Assembly: GCF_007004065.1 (NCBI RefSeq)
Contig: NZ_VFSV01000033.1
Coordinates: 1-34,723 of the forward strand
Direction of reading: 5' to 3'
Length of the DNA: 34,723 nucleotides
Source: Palleronia caenipelagi
GTDB lineage: Bacteria; Pseudomonadota; Alphaproteobacteria; Rhodobacterales; Rhodobacteraceae
The position numbers and the translations under genes are program-made. Each line of letters starts with the position of its first letter. Position 1 is the first letter of the stretch. Below are positions 8,045 to 15,559 of the stretch, one piece after another. The notes beneath the pieces are model-generated. The model saw only the letters and a list, made by a program, of their open reading frames with translations. It searched no databases and had not been told where the DNA came from.

Positions 8045-9232
8045 TCATAATGCACTCTGATCGATACCGTACTGAGCGTTCAGGCTGGTGGCAGCAGCGC
8101 CAACAGCGCGGGCGAGGGGGCCAAGTTGTCCGGCGCGAAATTCGGGCAGAACAAGTCCCTGCAGATCCTGTAACACAAATTCGGCTCGTGTTTGATCGAC
8201 GATGATGCTCCGGATCTGCGGAGGGATCGAGCCGTCGATGATGACGACCTCGAAGTCGATCAGTGACAGACTGGACAAGATCGTCTGGGTCAGAGCGGCG
8301 GACGCATCCTGCAACCACGGGCCCGTCAGGTCAGGATGATTACGCCAGAAGTCCGACCTCCCGGGGGAAACGGGGGTTATCCCACCTGCCCGCAGTCGCT
8401 TTTCAAGCACAAAAAGCGACGCCTGATCCAGTAGCCTTGATGTGCTACCTCCGGGTCGGGCCACCCGGAGGGGGCCAAGACCGCCAGCGCGTCCTGAGCG
8501 GCCCTGAAACACACTGCCGTTCAGGACCAGTCCGCCGCCGATCATCGTGCCAATGAAAAGGTAAAGGATGTCCCGCGTCTTCCCATCCCCGCAGAAGGTC
8601 AGCTCGCCCTGACAAGCCGCCGTCGCGTCATTCACCACCGTAACGTCCCATGGAACCAACGCGTTCAAAGAATCTGTCACGTCCAGACTGCGCCACCGAT
8701 CCATCTCTGTCTGTGGAATGCCGAGTTCGCTGCTCCAGCTCCAGATTTCGGACGGCATTGCGGTTGCGAATCCGTGGATGTTCTCCTTTGAGAGCCCGGT
8801 CTCACAAAGGATACGTTCCATGGCCTCCGTGGCGAAACCAAACACGTGATCGGGATCCGGGAAGCGGTGTTCGATGGTCTGGCTGCCAAGGAGCTGGCCA
8901 GTGAAATCGACGAGAACGAGGTCCGTGCTCCGTCGGCCGATCTTCAATCCGAAGTAGCGCCGCGCCTCAGGGTTGAGACGGACAGGCACGGTCGGTTGAC
9001 CGACCTTGCCCCTGACCGGCTCCCCGCGAATGAGGAAACCTTCCTCCTCCAGGGCACGGAAAATTACGGCAATTGCGTTGATAGACAATCCTGTTTCCCG
9101 CACCGCCTGAGGCTTCGTCAGACTGCCAAACTGGCGGGCCAAAGACAGGATAAGTCTTTCATTATGTGAGCGAACTGCGACCTGATTGGTGCCTCGATGG
9201 CTGCCAGACCGGTCCCTCATGTGACTGCTCAT
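8045..9232 (-). CDS. ROK-family transcriptional regulator
   Basis: A 395-residue ROK protein of the repressor class (NagC/Mlc/XylR-like). An N-terminal winged helix-turn-helix covers about 25-80 (NERLILSLARQFGSLTKPQA, then GLSINAIAVIFRALEEEGFL). A sugar-kinase-like ROK domain follows, with FIGTMIGGGLVLNGSVFQG in the middle. The kinase phosphate motif DxGxT is not seen at the start of the second domain (FGLKIGRRSTDLVLVD). The zinc-binding CxxGxxGCxE motif is missing too (LGPLRVARPGG), so it should sense sugars without phosphorylating them. GGGAG precedes the ATG. It is divergent from the sugar ABC importer that starts at 9382 and most likely represses it, with the importer's substrate or a derivative as inducer. 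Confidence 0.9.
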   Translation of the reverse strand: MSSHMRDRSGSHRGTNQVAVRSHNERLILSLARQFGSLTKPQAVRETGLSINAIAVIFRALEEEGFLIRGEPVRGKVGQPTVPVRLNPEARRYFGLKIGRRSTDLVLVDFTGQLLGSQTIEHRFPDPDHVFGFATEAMERILCETGLSKENIHGFATAMPSEIWSWSSELGIPQTEMDRWRSLDVTDSLNALVPWDVTVVNDATAACQGELTFCGDGKTRDILYLFIGTMIGGGLVLNGSVFQGRSGRAGGLGPLRVARPGGSTSRLLDQASLFVLEKRLRAGGITPVSPGRSDFWRNHPDLTGPWLQDASAALTQTILSSLSLIDFEVVIIDGSIPPQIRSIIVDQTRAEFVLQDLQGLVLPEFRAGQLGPLARAVGAAATSLNAQYGIDQSAL

Positions 9233-9279
9233 GCGCTTCTCCCGAAGCGATCATCTCCGGTTTTCGACCACCTGGCAAT

Positions 9280-9305
9280 ATAAAACTTCATTAGGAAGTA
9301 TTTAT
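9280..9305. promoter_or_regulatory. Operator dyad, likely ROK binding site
   Basis: ATAAAACTTC (9280-9289) and GAAGTATTTAT (9295-9305) are inverted repeats around ATTAG, with one unpaired A. The AT-rich outer arms resemble operators of NagC/Mlc-type ROK proteins. The right arm abuts and shares a base with the TTGACA box of the importer promoter, so bound protein would block RNA polymerase. It also lies upstream of the ROK gene and could give autoregulation. Confidence 0.6.
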
Positions 9306-9333
9306 TGACACCTGCCGGAATGCCGCCTTAGGT
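9305..9333 (+). promoter_or_regulatory. Sigma70-type promoter for the sugar importer operon
   Basis: TTGACA (9305-9310) is a perfect -35 hexamer. Seventeen bases downstream, TTAGGT (9328-9333) is a weak -10. The predicted start would be about 40 nt before the ATG at 9382, which has GGGAGG upstream. A weak -10 next to an operator fits a regulated promoter. Confidence 0.5.
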
Positions 9334-9381
9334 TGCGCACCACTTGCAGATTCGCGCAGTTGTTCAGGGAGGGCACGCCGA

Positions 9382-11994
9382 ATGGACGATAAACCTATGC
9401 GCGATATGTCTTATGCCGAGTCGGCCAGTTCCTTGAGCCCGGCAGCCGCTCCCAAATCCGGTGAGGTACTGTTGCGTTTGACCGGAGCAACCAAGCGCTT
9501 TGGCGGGACAGTAGCGATCCGGGATGTGTCCTTTGCCATTCGCGCGGGTGAGGTTCTGGCGCTCCTTGGAGAGAACGGGGCGGGCAAAAGCACCTGCGTC
9601 AAGGTCATGGCGGGCGTTTACAGCCCCGACGAGGGCAGCGTCGAGATAGGCGGCGAAACCCGGGTCTGGTCCTCACCCATGGAGGCGCAGGACGCGGGCA
9701 TCGCGGTGATGCACCAGCATCCTGGGCTTTTCCCCGATCTGAGCGTCGCCGAAAATATCTTCTTTGGGCATTTCCCGACCAAGGGCGGCGGGGTGCTGGA
9801 CCGTGCCGCGATGAACGCCGGTGCATCGGAACTCTTGTCCACCATCGGGCTCGATATCGCCCCGACCCAGCCCCTGCGGACGCTGAGTGTCTCCGAGCAG
9901 CAGCTGGTGGAGGTCGCCCGTGCACTCTCGTCCAAGGCAGACGTCCTGATCATGGACGAACCTACCGCAGCGCTGTCTCACCGGGAGGTCGAAAAGCTCT
10001 TTGAGGTGGTTGAGGGGTTGAAGGCGCGCGGCGTGGGGATCGTGTTTGTCGGCCACCGCATGGACGAGATCTTTGCCCTGTCCGACCGGATCGCGGTGCT
10101 GCGCGATGGCGAGCTGATCACCGTCGAATCCGCCGAAGCCTTGTCGCGTCAGGAGGCGATCAACCTAATGGCCGGGCGCGAGCTGGTGGCAGAATTCCCC
10201 GAGCGCAAGCATCCGCTGGGCCAGACGGTGCTGGAGGTTAACGGCCTCAGCCATGACGGTGAGTATCACGATATTTCGTTTCAGGTGCGCGAGGGCGAGA
10301 TCCTCGGGATCGGCGGGCTGGTGGGCTCGGGTCGGACCGAGGTGGCCCGGACTTTGTTCGGCATCACCCGCCCGACCGAGGGGGAGATCCTGCTGGACGG
10401 GGAGCCTGTGTCGATCCGGTCGTCGGGCGCCGCGATGAAGAAGGGGATCGCCTATGTCTCCGAGGATCGCCTGTCCCAGAGCCTCATCATGGATTTCCCG
10501 ATCCGTGTGAATGGCTCGTTGACCGTATTGGAGCAGTGTACCACCGGCGGTCTGTTGCAGCCGGAAAAGGAAATCAGCGCGGTGCGCGAGCAGCTTGAGC
10601 ACCTGAAATTGCGCTATGCCAGCTGGGAGCAGGAGATCTCCGGGCTGTCGGGCGGCAACCAGCAAAAGGTGGTCTTGTCAAAGTGGATCGCCACCAAGCC
10701 GCGGATCCTGATCCTTGATGAGCCGACCCAAGGTATCGACGTGGAGAGCAAAGCTGCCGTCCACGCGATGATCTCGGAACTTGCCGCCGAGGGGCTGGCG
10801 ATCATTCTGATTTCTTCGGAGCTGCCCGAGCTTTTGGGCATGTCCGACAACATCGTCGTTTTAAACGAAGGACGGCAGGCTGCGACCTTCACGCGCGAGG
10901 AGGCCAGCGCGACCAAGGTTCTAGAAGCCGCGACCTACAGCGCCGAAGAGTTGGGCACGGCGCCGCAGGCTGTTGAAAAGCCAGCGGAAGCGACCGACCC
11001 GCATCCCGTAATGCACGCTCTGATGCATTTGGCCGCGCGGCGGGAAATCGGGCTGGCGGTAGCGATCCTCGCTGTGGTGATCCCGGTGACGCTGGCCAAT
11101 CCGCGCATGTTGTCGCCGGTGAACCTGAACGCGCTCTTCATGGACGCGGCGATGTTGGGGATCGTGGCGCTGGGGCAGATGCTGGTGATCCTCACCCGCA
11201 ACATTGATCTCTCGGTGGGCTCGACCATCGGGCTGACCGCCTATGCAGCCGCCGCGCTCATGTCCGCCAACCCGGAGTTGCCGGCGCTGGCAGGGGTGGC
11301 GTTTGCCTGCCTGCTGGGCGCCGGAGCAGGGGTCATCAACGGGGTTCTCGTGGCCTATGGGCGCGTGCCGTCCATTGTCGCGACTCTCGGCACCATGTCG
11401 ATTTTCCGAGGTCTGCACAGCATTTATGCGGATGGAGACCAGATCAGTGCCGATGAGGTCCCCGCCCATTGGCTGGACTTTGCGGGGGGCAGCTTTCTCG
11501 GTCTGCCGATGATCGTCACGGTCTCGGTGGTGGTTTTGCTGATCGCCGGGTTCCTCTTGTCCCAGACCCGGTCGGGACGCGAGATGTATGCGGTGGGCTC
11601 GAACCCCGGCGGTGCGGACCTGATCGGTATCCCCGCCAGCAGCCGGATCTTTGCGGCCTTTGTGATCGCCGGAGCGCTGGCCGGGCTTATGGGTGCGCTC
11701 TGGGCCTCGCGCTATGCGACGGTCGATGCGCGGGTAGCCTTTGGCTACGAACTCACCGTCATCGCGGCCGTCGTCGTCGGCGGGGTCGCCATTCGCGGCG
11801 GCTCGGGGACAGTTCTGGGTATCGTGCTGGGCGCGCTGGCGCTTCTCGTGATCCGCAACGGGCTGGTTCTGGTCCGGGTCGATCCGCTCTGGCTGCAGGG
11901 CATCTACGGCCTCGTCATCCTCGTCGCCATTACCATCGACGCGAAAATCGCCGAGCGCCGCGAGCGCACCATTTCCCGGAGGGTTCTGTCATGA
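9382..11994 (+). CDS. Fused CUT2 sugar ABC transporter ATPase-permease
   Basis: An 870-residue fusion of a double-ATPase RbsA-type protein (about 1-513) and an RbsC-type membrane permease (about 550-870), which are normally separate polypeptides. NBD1 has Walker A GENGAGKST (63-71), signature LSVSEQQLVEVA and Walker B VLIMDEPTAAL. NBD2 has the usual altered P-loop (GGLVGSGRTE), LSGGNQQKVVLSKW and ILILDEPTQGID. A linker of about 35 residues (SAEELGTAPQAVEKPAEATD) leads to eight or more membrane segments including MLVILTRNIDLSVGSTIGL, the CUT2 permease signature. The start has GGGAGG upstream. The stop overlaps the next permease start (ATGA), so the complex is probably one fusion chain pairing with a second permease. 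The closest known type is rhamnose/ribose/AI-2-like importers; the substrate is unknown. Confidence 0.92.
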   Translation: MDDKPMRDMSYAESASSLSPAAAPKSGEVLLRLTGATKRFGGTVAIRDVSFAIRAGEVLALLGENGAGKSTCVKVMAGVYSPDEGSVEIGGETRVWSSPMEAQDAGIAVMHQHPGLFPDLSVAENIFFGHFPTKGGGVLDRAAMNAGASELLSTIGLDIAPTQPLRTLSVSEQQLVEVARALSSKADVLIMDEPTAALSHREVEKLFEVVEGLKARGVGIVFVGHRMDEIFALSDRIAVLRDGELITVESAEALSRQEAINLMAGRELVAEFPERKHPLGQTVLEVNGLSHDGEYHDISFQVREGEILGIGGLVGSGRTEVARTLFGITRPTEGEILLDGEPVSIRSSGAAMKKGIAYVSEDRLSQSLIMDFPIRVNGSLTVLEQCTTGGLLQPEKEISAVREQLEHLKLRYASWEQEISGLSGGNQQKVVLSKWIATKPRILILDEPTQGIDVESKAAVHAMISELAAEGLAIILISSELPELLGMSDNIVVLNEGRQAATFTREEASATKVLEAATYSAEELGTAPQAVEKPAEATDPHPVMHALMHLAARREIGLAVAILAVVIPVTLANPRMLSPVNLNALFMDAAMLGIVALGQMLVILTRNIDLSVGSTIGLTAYAAAALMSANPELPALAGVAFACLLGAGAGVINGVLVAYGRVPSIVATLGTMSIFRGLHSIYADGDQISADEVPAHWLDFAGGSFLGLPMIVTVSVVVLLIAGFLLSQTRSGREMYAVGSNPGGADLIGIPASSRIFAAFVIAGALAGLMGALWASRYATVDARVAFGYELTVIAAVVVGGVAIRGGSGTVLGIVLGALALLVIRNGLVLVRVDPLWLQGIYGLVILVAITIDAKIAERRERTISRRVLS

Positions 11995-12968
11995 AGAGAC
12001 CTAACTGGCTGTCCGGCTGGGATGTGTTCATCTGCGCCGTGGCGCTCGTCACATTGATCTCCGGCCTGACCGCCTTTGAGAATTTTGGCAGCGCGTTCAA
12101 CATCTCGCAGATGATCGCAGGTGTGTCCGAGCGGGCGCTGATCGTCATGCCGATGATGCTCCTGCTGATCACACGCGACATCGACCTTTCGGTAGCCAGC
12201 ACGCTGGCCCTGACCAGCGTCGTTATGGGTCTGATGCTGCAAGGGGGGATGCCCCTCTGGCCCGCCATCGCCCTGACCTTGATCGCAGGCGCGCTGCTGG
12301 GGGCCTTCAACGGGGCACTGGTCTGCGTCGTCGGGCTGCCGTCGCTGGTGGTCACGCTTGGCACCATGGCCCTGTTCCGGGGCATCGGTTACATGCTGCT
12401 GGGCACCGGATCGGTGAACCAGCTCCCCGACGCTCTGTTGAATTTCGGTTTCACCAATGTCGGCGGCCTGCCGCTGCCTTGGACCATCGTGCCGTTTCTG
12501 CTTATCCTGCCGGTCTTCGCGGTGGTGCTCCATGGGATGCCGCTCGGGCGCCGGATCTTTGCCATCGGCGGCAACCCGTTGACCGCACTCTATTCAGGCA
12601 TTGCCGTTGAGAAAATCCGCTTCGGGCTGTTCGTGTTTTCCGGCGTGATCTGCTCGATCGCGGGCATCGTCTACACCGCACGGCTGGCCAATGCCCGTGC
12701 CAATAACGCCTTTATGATGGAGCTCGACGTGATCACCATCGCCATGCTCGGCGGCGTGAGCGTCTTTGGCGGCAAGGGCGGAGTCGTAGGCGTCGTGGGA
12801 GCGCTGAGCCTCGTGGCACTGATCCGCAATCTTCTGGGGATCAACGGGGTTGGGGGGGACGTGCAGAGTACGCTGATCGGCGTCTTGCTCATCGCCGCGC
12901 TGCTTGCCGGGACCTTCATGCCCCGCATCACGGCTGTGCTAGCCCGTCGCAAGCGGGCCGCAGCCTGA
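11991..12968 (+). CDS. CUT2 sugar ABC transporter permease
   Basis: A 325-residue inner-membrane permease of the RbsC/RhaQ type. The ATG at 11991 overlaps the stop of the fused ATPase-permease. A longer in-frame opening upstream is just the shadow frame of that gene. The family signature is visible in LLLITRDIDLSVASTLALTS, followed by LPSLVVTLGTMALFRG and LGGVSVFGGKGGVVGVVGAL. It would form a heterodimer with the permease half of the fusion protein. The stoichiometry of ATPases to permeases in such a complex is not obvious: each fusion chain already carries two nucleotide-binding domains, which is enough for one transporter. Confidence 0.93.
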   Translation: MKRPNWLSGWDVFICAVALVTLISGLTAFENFGSAFNISQMIAGVSERALIVMPMMLLLITRDIDLSVASTLALTSVVMGLMLQGGMPLWPAIALTLIAGALLGAFNGALVCVVGLPSLVVTLGTMALFRGIGYMLLGTGSVNQLPDALLNFGFTNVGGLPLPWTIVPFLLILPVFAVVLHGMPLGRRIFAIGGNPLTALYSGIAVEKIRFGLFVFSGVICSIAGIVYTARLANARANNAFMMELDVITIAMLGGVSVFGGKGGVVGVVGALSLVALIRNLLGINGVGGDVQSTLIGVLLIAALLAGTFMPRITAVLARRKRAAA

Positions 12969-13007
12969 ACCAACAAGACGACCTTATCTCAACAGGAGGA
13001 GAACGAG

Positions 13008-14006
13008 ATGACGAAAACGACTTTGCTTGCATCCGCGTGCACTGCAGTCCTGCTCAGCACCGGTGGCGCATTCGCGCAGGAGTGTCTCGATGGCCCGGCG
13101 ACGGTTGGTTTCCTACCGAAGCTCGACACAGATCCTTATTTTCAGGTGGCCGGTGAGGGCGCCCAGGAGGCACAGGGCGAAATTGGTGGCGAGGTGATCC
13201 AGTCCGCGCCCAGTCAGGCCACCGCTGAGGCGCAGATCGAATTCATCAACAACCTCGTGGCCCAGCAGGTCGACGTGATTGCCATATCCGGCAACGACGC
13301 CAACGCCGTCGCACCCGCCCTGAAGCGTGCCGCCGCCAATGGCGTCCGCGTGATTTCCTACGACTCGGACGTGGCTGCCGATGCGCGGACTCTGTTCATC
13401 AACCAGGCCAAGGGCGAGAGCCTCGCCTCGATGATGCTTCAATCCATGTCCGAGATGATTGGTGAGGGACAGTTCGCCATCCTCTCCTCGACCCCCACCG
13501 CGACGAACCAGAACGCGTGGATCGAGCAGATGAAGAGCGAAATGGCCGAGAACGACGCCTATTCCGGGCTGGAGCTGGTCACTGTGGCCTATGGCGAAGA
13601 GAGCGAGCAGATTAACCAGCAGCAGACCCTGGCACTGGCTCAGACCTATCCCGATCTGAAGGGCATTATCGTCCCTGCCGGGATTGGCCTGCCCGCCGCC
13701 GCCCGCGCGCTTGAGGAGGCGGATCTGACCGGTCAGATCAAGCTCACGGGTCTCGCCCCCGCCTCGCTCATCAAGAAGTACATCGCCGACGGATCCGCGC
13801 AGGACATCTGGTGGAACGTCTCTGACTTGGGCTACCTCGCCTACTACGCCGCACAGGCGCTGGCCCAGTGCGATATTACCGGCGAGCCAGGCGAAACCTT
13901 CGAGGCGGGTCGTCTCGGCAGCTACACGATCGGCGATGCGGGCGAAGTGGTGCTCGGACCGGCGAAGATCGTCACCCCCGATAACCTCGATGAGTTCAAA
14001 TTCTAA
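13008..14006 (+). CDS. Sugar ABC transporter periplasmic binding protein (RhaS/LsrB-like)
   Basis: A 332-residue periplasmic binding protein of the type-1 (ribose-binding-like) fold. A Sec signal ends near GGAFAQE, and AGGAGG lies before the ATG. VGFLPKLDTDPYFQVAGEGA is the opening strand/helix with ligand-contact residues. FINNLVAQQVDVIAISGNDA and NGVRVISYDSDV follow in the usual positions. The overall pattern resembles rhamnose-binding RhaS and autoinducer-2-binding LsrB proteins more than ribose-binding RbsB. This is a family impression without an alignment. It closes the fused ABC importer operon and is followed by a strong hairpin. Confidence 0.9.
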   Translation: MTKTTLLASACTAVLLSTGGAFAQECLDGPATVGFLPKLDTDPYFQVAGEGAQEAQGEIGGEVIQSAPSQATAEAQIEFINNLVAQQVDVIAISGNDANAVAPALKRAAANGVRVISYDSDVAADARTLFINQAKGESLASMMLQSMSEMIGEGQFAILSSTPTATNQNAWIEQMKSEMAENDAYSGLELVTVAYGEESEQINQQQTLALAQTYPDLKGIIVPAGIGLPAAARALEEADLTGQIKLTGLAPASLIKKYIADGSAQDIWWNVSDLGYLAYYAAQALAQCDITGEPGETFEAGRLGSYTIGDAGEVVLGPAKIVTPDNLDEFKF

Positions 14007-14021
14007 GTTCTGAAGACCAAC

Positions 14022-14050
14022 GCTCCGCGCCACTGAACATGGCGCGGAGC
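14022..14050 (+). terminator. Strong hairpin terminator after the binding-protein gene
   Basis: GCTCCGCGCCA (14022-14032) and TGGCGCGGAGC (14040-14050) form a perfect 11-bp stem with a 7-nt loop, 16 nt past the stop codon. A clear U-tract is lacking. It may therefore work as a transcript-end stabiliser or with Rho. A second, smaller stem, GAACCC/GGGTTC, follows at 14102-14119. Confidence 0.65.
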
Positions 14051-14288
14051 CAGCCGAATTTCGCGCCGTACCGGTCACTCGAATTGGAACGGAACGGCAT
14101 CGAACCCTGAATGGGGTTCTGCGAGGCGACTCTGTCGGGGGCGCTATCTTGCCTCAGGTTGAGTGCATCGGAACTGGACTTCTGTTTTGGGCGGACACTG
14201 AGGCATACTCGTGGAGGCTTGGGCATCTGCCAGACCGGCATCGTAAAGTTAACGCCTTCGGATCAGAAAAAACCAAAGTATTGGGTGC
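14051..14288. other. Gap between hairpin and IS6 remnant
   Basis: About 240 bp with no convincing gene. It contains the small hairpin GAACCC-TGAATG-GGGTTC (14102-14119). Short open frames here (such as 14111-14344) run into the antisense of the IS6 remnant and are not supported. Confidence 0.4.
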
Positions 14289-14937
14289 TCAGGCCACTGC
14301 CAGTCCAGCGATCGCCGGCCATTTTTTCATGGTGGCTGCGCTGAGGTAGCGGAACTCGGCGGATGTCATCTCGTGGCGCGGGAGGTGGAACAGGTTGGCG
14401 ATCGGATCGTGAATTGAAGCGAAGCGCTGTAGGTGAGCGGGCGACTTGAAGTCTTTCATGATCCGCTCCCTTCCTCGAATGGGCTGGTGTGAATTTCCAG
14501 CGCGATTGTTAATCCTCTTGTGTGCACGGTGCTCTACCCTCGGCGCGAGCTCCTTTTTTTGCCGCCGGATAAGAACCCAGCTTGTTCGTGATCACCGCGC
14601 GTGGGGTGCCGTAGTGTTTCAGCTTACGCAGCAGTCGCTTTGCCGCGCTCTTGTTCCGCCGGCTTTAGACGAGCACATCGAGAACGAAGCCTTCCCGACC
14701 AACGGCTCGCCAAAGCCAGTGTTTTCGTCCCCGTATCTTAACCGCGACTTCGTCCAGATGCCACTCGTACTCCATATGTCGGGCGGATTTCGTCCGGATC
14801 TTTCTGGCGTACCGACGATCAAGTTTTTTGGCCAAGTCCGGATGAGTTGATGCGAGTCTGTGATGCGCCGAGCCGCCCGAAGATGCTTCAACCCTCCGCA
14901 GGCTGAGGGGGGGAGCGGAATTACAGCAAGACGGCAT
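14289..14937 (-). pseudogene. IS6-family transposase remnant
   Basis: Minus-strand fragments match an IS6-type DDE transposase. The open part reads FRSPLSLRRVE, RYARKIRTKSARHMEYEWHL and DEVAVKIRGRKHWLWRAVGR, containing the first catalytic Asp. A TAG interrupts just before SRRNKSAAKRLLRKLKHYGT. Further shifted frames give ITNKLGSY and FHLPRHEMTSAEFRYLSAAT, and the C-terminus AIAGLAVA ends at 14289. Part of the N-terminal helix-turn-helix region is missing. The element is dead. It lies exactly between the two sugar-type importer units. No terminal repeats were recognised. Confidence 0.82.
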
Positions 14938-15309
14938 AGGCGTTGATTTCAGGTGGAAAGCGGTGGCTGCGATAGTTACTCGGATAGGTTGTTATGGCAT
15001 AACTTATATCAACCTTATAGCCGCATTAAATTTACGGTGCCCTTGGACGAAGGGCATACTGCTCCAATCCGTGCTCATGAGCGTCTGGCTGAACTCGGCG
15101 CGATGTCATCGCGCGTCCCGGAACGGGACCCGCGGCGGCGCTGGTTGGTCTGATCCGTAAAGGTGAGCAGTCCCGATTCTCATCTCCATGAAGCGGTGCC
15201 GATTCGGCATAATGACACTAAAGACCAATATAAAGACTGTTGTGTCAAAAAATTCTATCGCGGGGCGCCGCGAGTGAGCGTTCATTGTCCCGGGCCTCTC
15301 GATAACCTG

Positions 15310-15338
15310 TTGATAAGACTATTAAAATTACCTATATC
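15310..15338 (+). promoter_or_regulatory. Sigma70-type promoter of the dipeptidase/epoxide hydrolase/importer operon
   Basis: TTGATA (15310-15315), 17 bases, then TATATC (15333-15338), within an AT-rich patch that stands out from the GC-rich surroundings. It gives a predicted transcript start near 15345 and a leader of roughly 215 nt before the ATG at 15560. The rest of 14950-15300 holds no recognisable gene, apart from a small hairpin GTCCCG-GAA-CGGGAC (15114-15128). Confidence 0.55.
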
Positions 15339-15431
15339 GAACAAACTTCGCTATCAAATGAAACTATCGTTGCCAGAACGAAAACATATGATACAAATGA
15401 GTAAGAGAAGAGCAATAGTATCAAACGTAGC

Positions 15432-15533
15432 GCAGAGGGTCTCTGCCGTCGCTTAAAGAGAGCGAAACCCGCCTTGGCGGGGTCGGCGATGGTCTGCCGT
15501 CCAGCGCTACGACAACCCCTGTTCCCCTCAGGG
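15432..15533 (+). ncRNA. Candidate structured 5' leader RNA with four hairpins
   Basis: Four stems follow each other: GCAGAG-GGT-CTCTGC (15432-15446), TCGCT-TAAAGAG-AGCGA (15449-15465), CCCGCC-TT-GGCGGG (15468-15481) and CCCTG-TTCCCCT-CAGGG (15517-15533). The 9-mer TCTGCCGTC occurs twice (15442-15450 and 15493-15501), so alternative pairings of the first stem are possible. The ribosome binding site GGGAGG for the first gene lies about 15 nt past the last stem. I do not recognise a known riboswitch class. It could be a cis-regulatory leader or simply GC-rich intergenic sequence; conservation data are needed to decide. Confidence 0.35.
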
Positions 15534-15559
15534 ACCCCGGACGAGATTGGGAGGATGGA

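Noticed and set aside
11469-11990. Upstream extension of the second permease
   Set aside because: The extra codons lie in a shifted frame of the fused gene and have no membrane character; the overlap ATGA at 11991 is the natural start.
15114-15128. GTCCCG-GAA-CGGGAC hairpin as a terminator
   Set aside because: Short, without a T-run, and not downstream of any intact gene.
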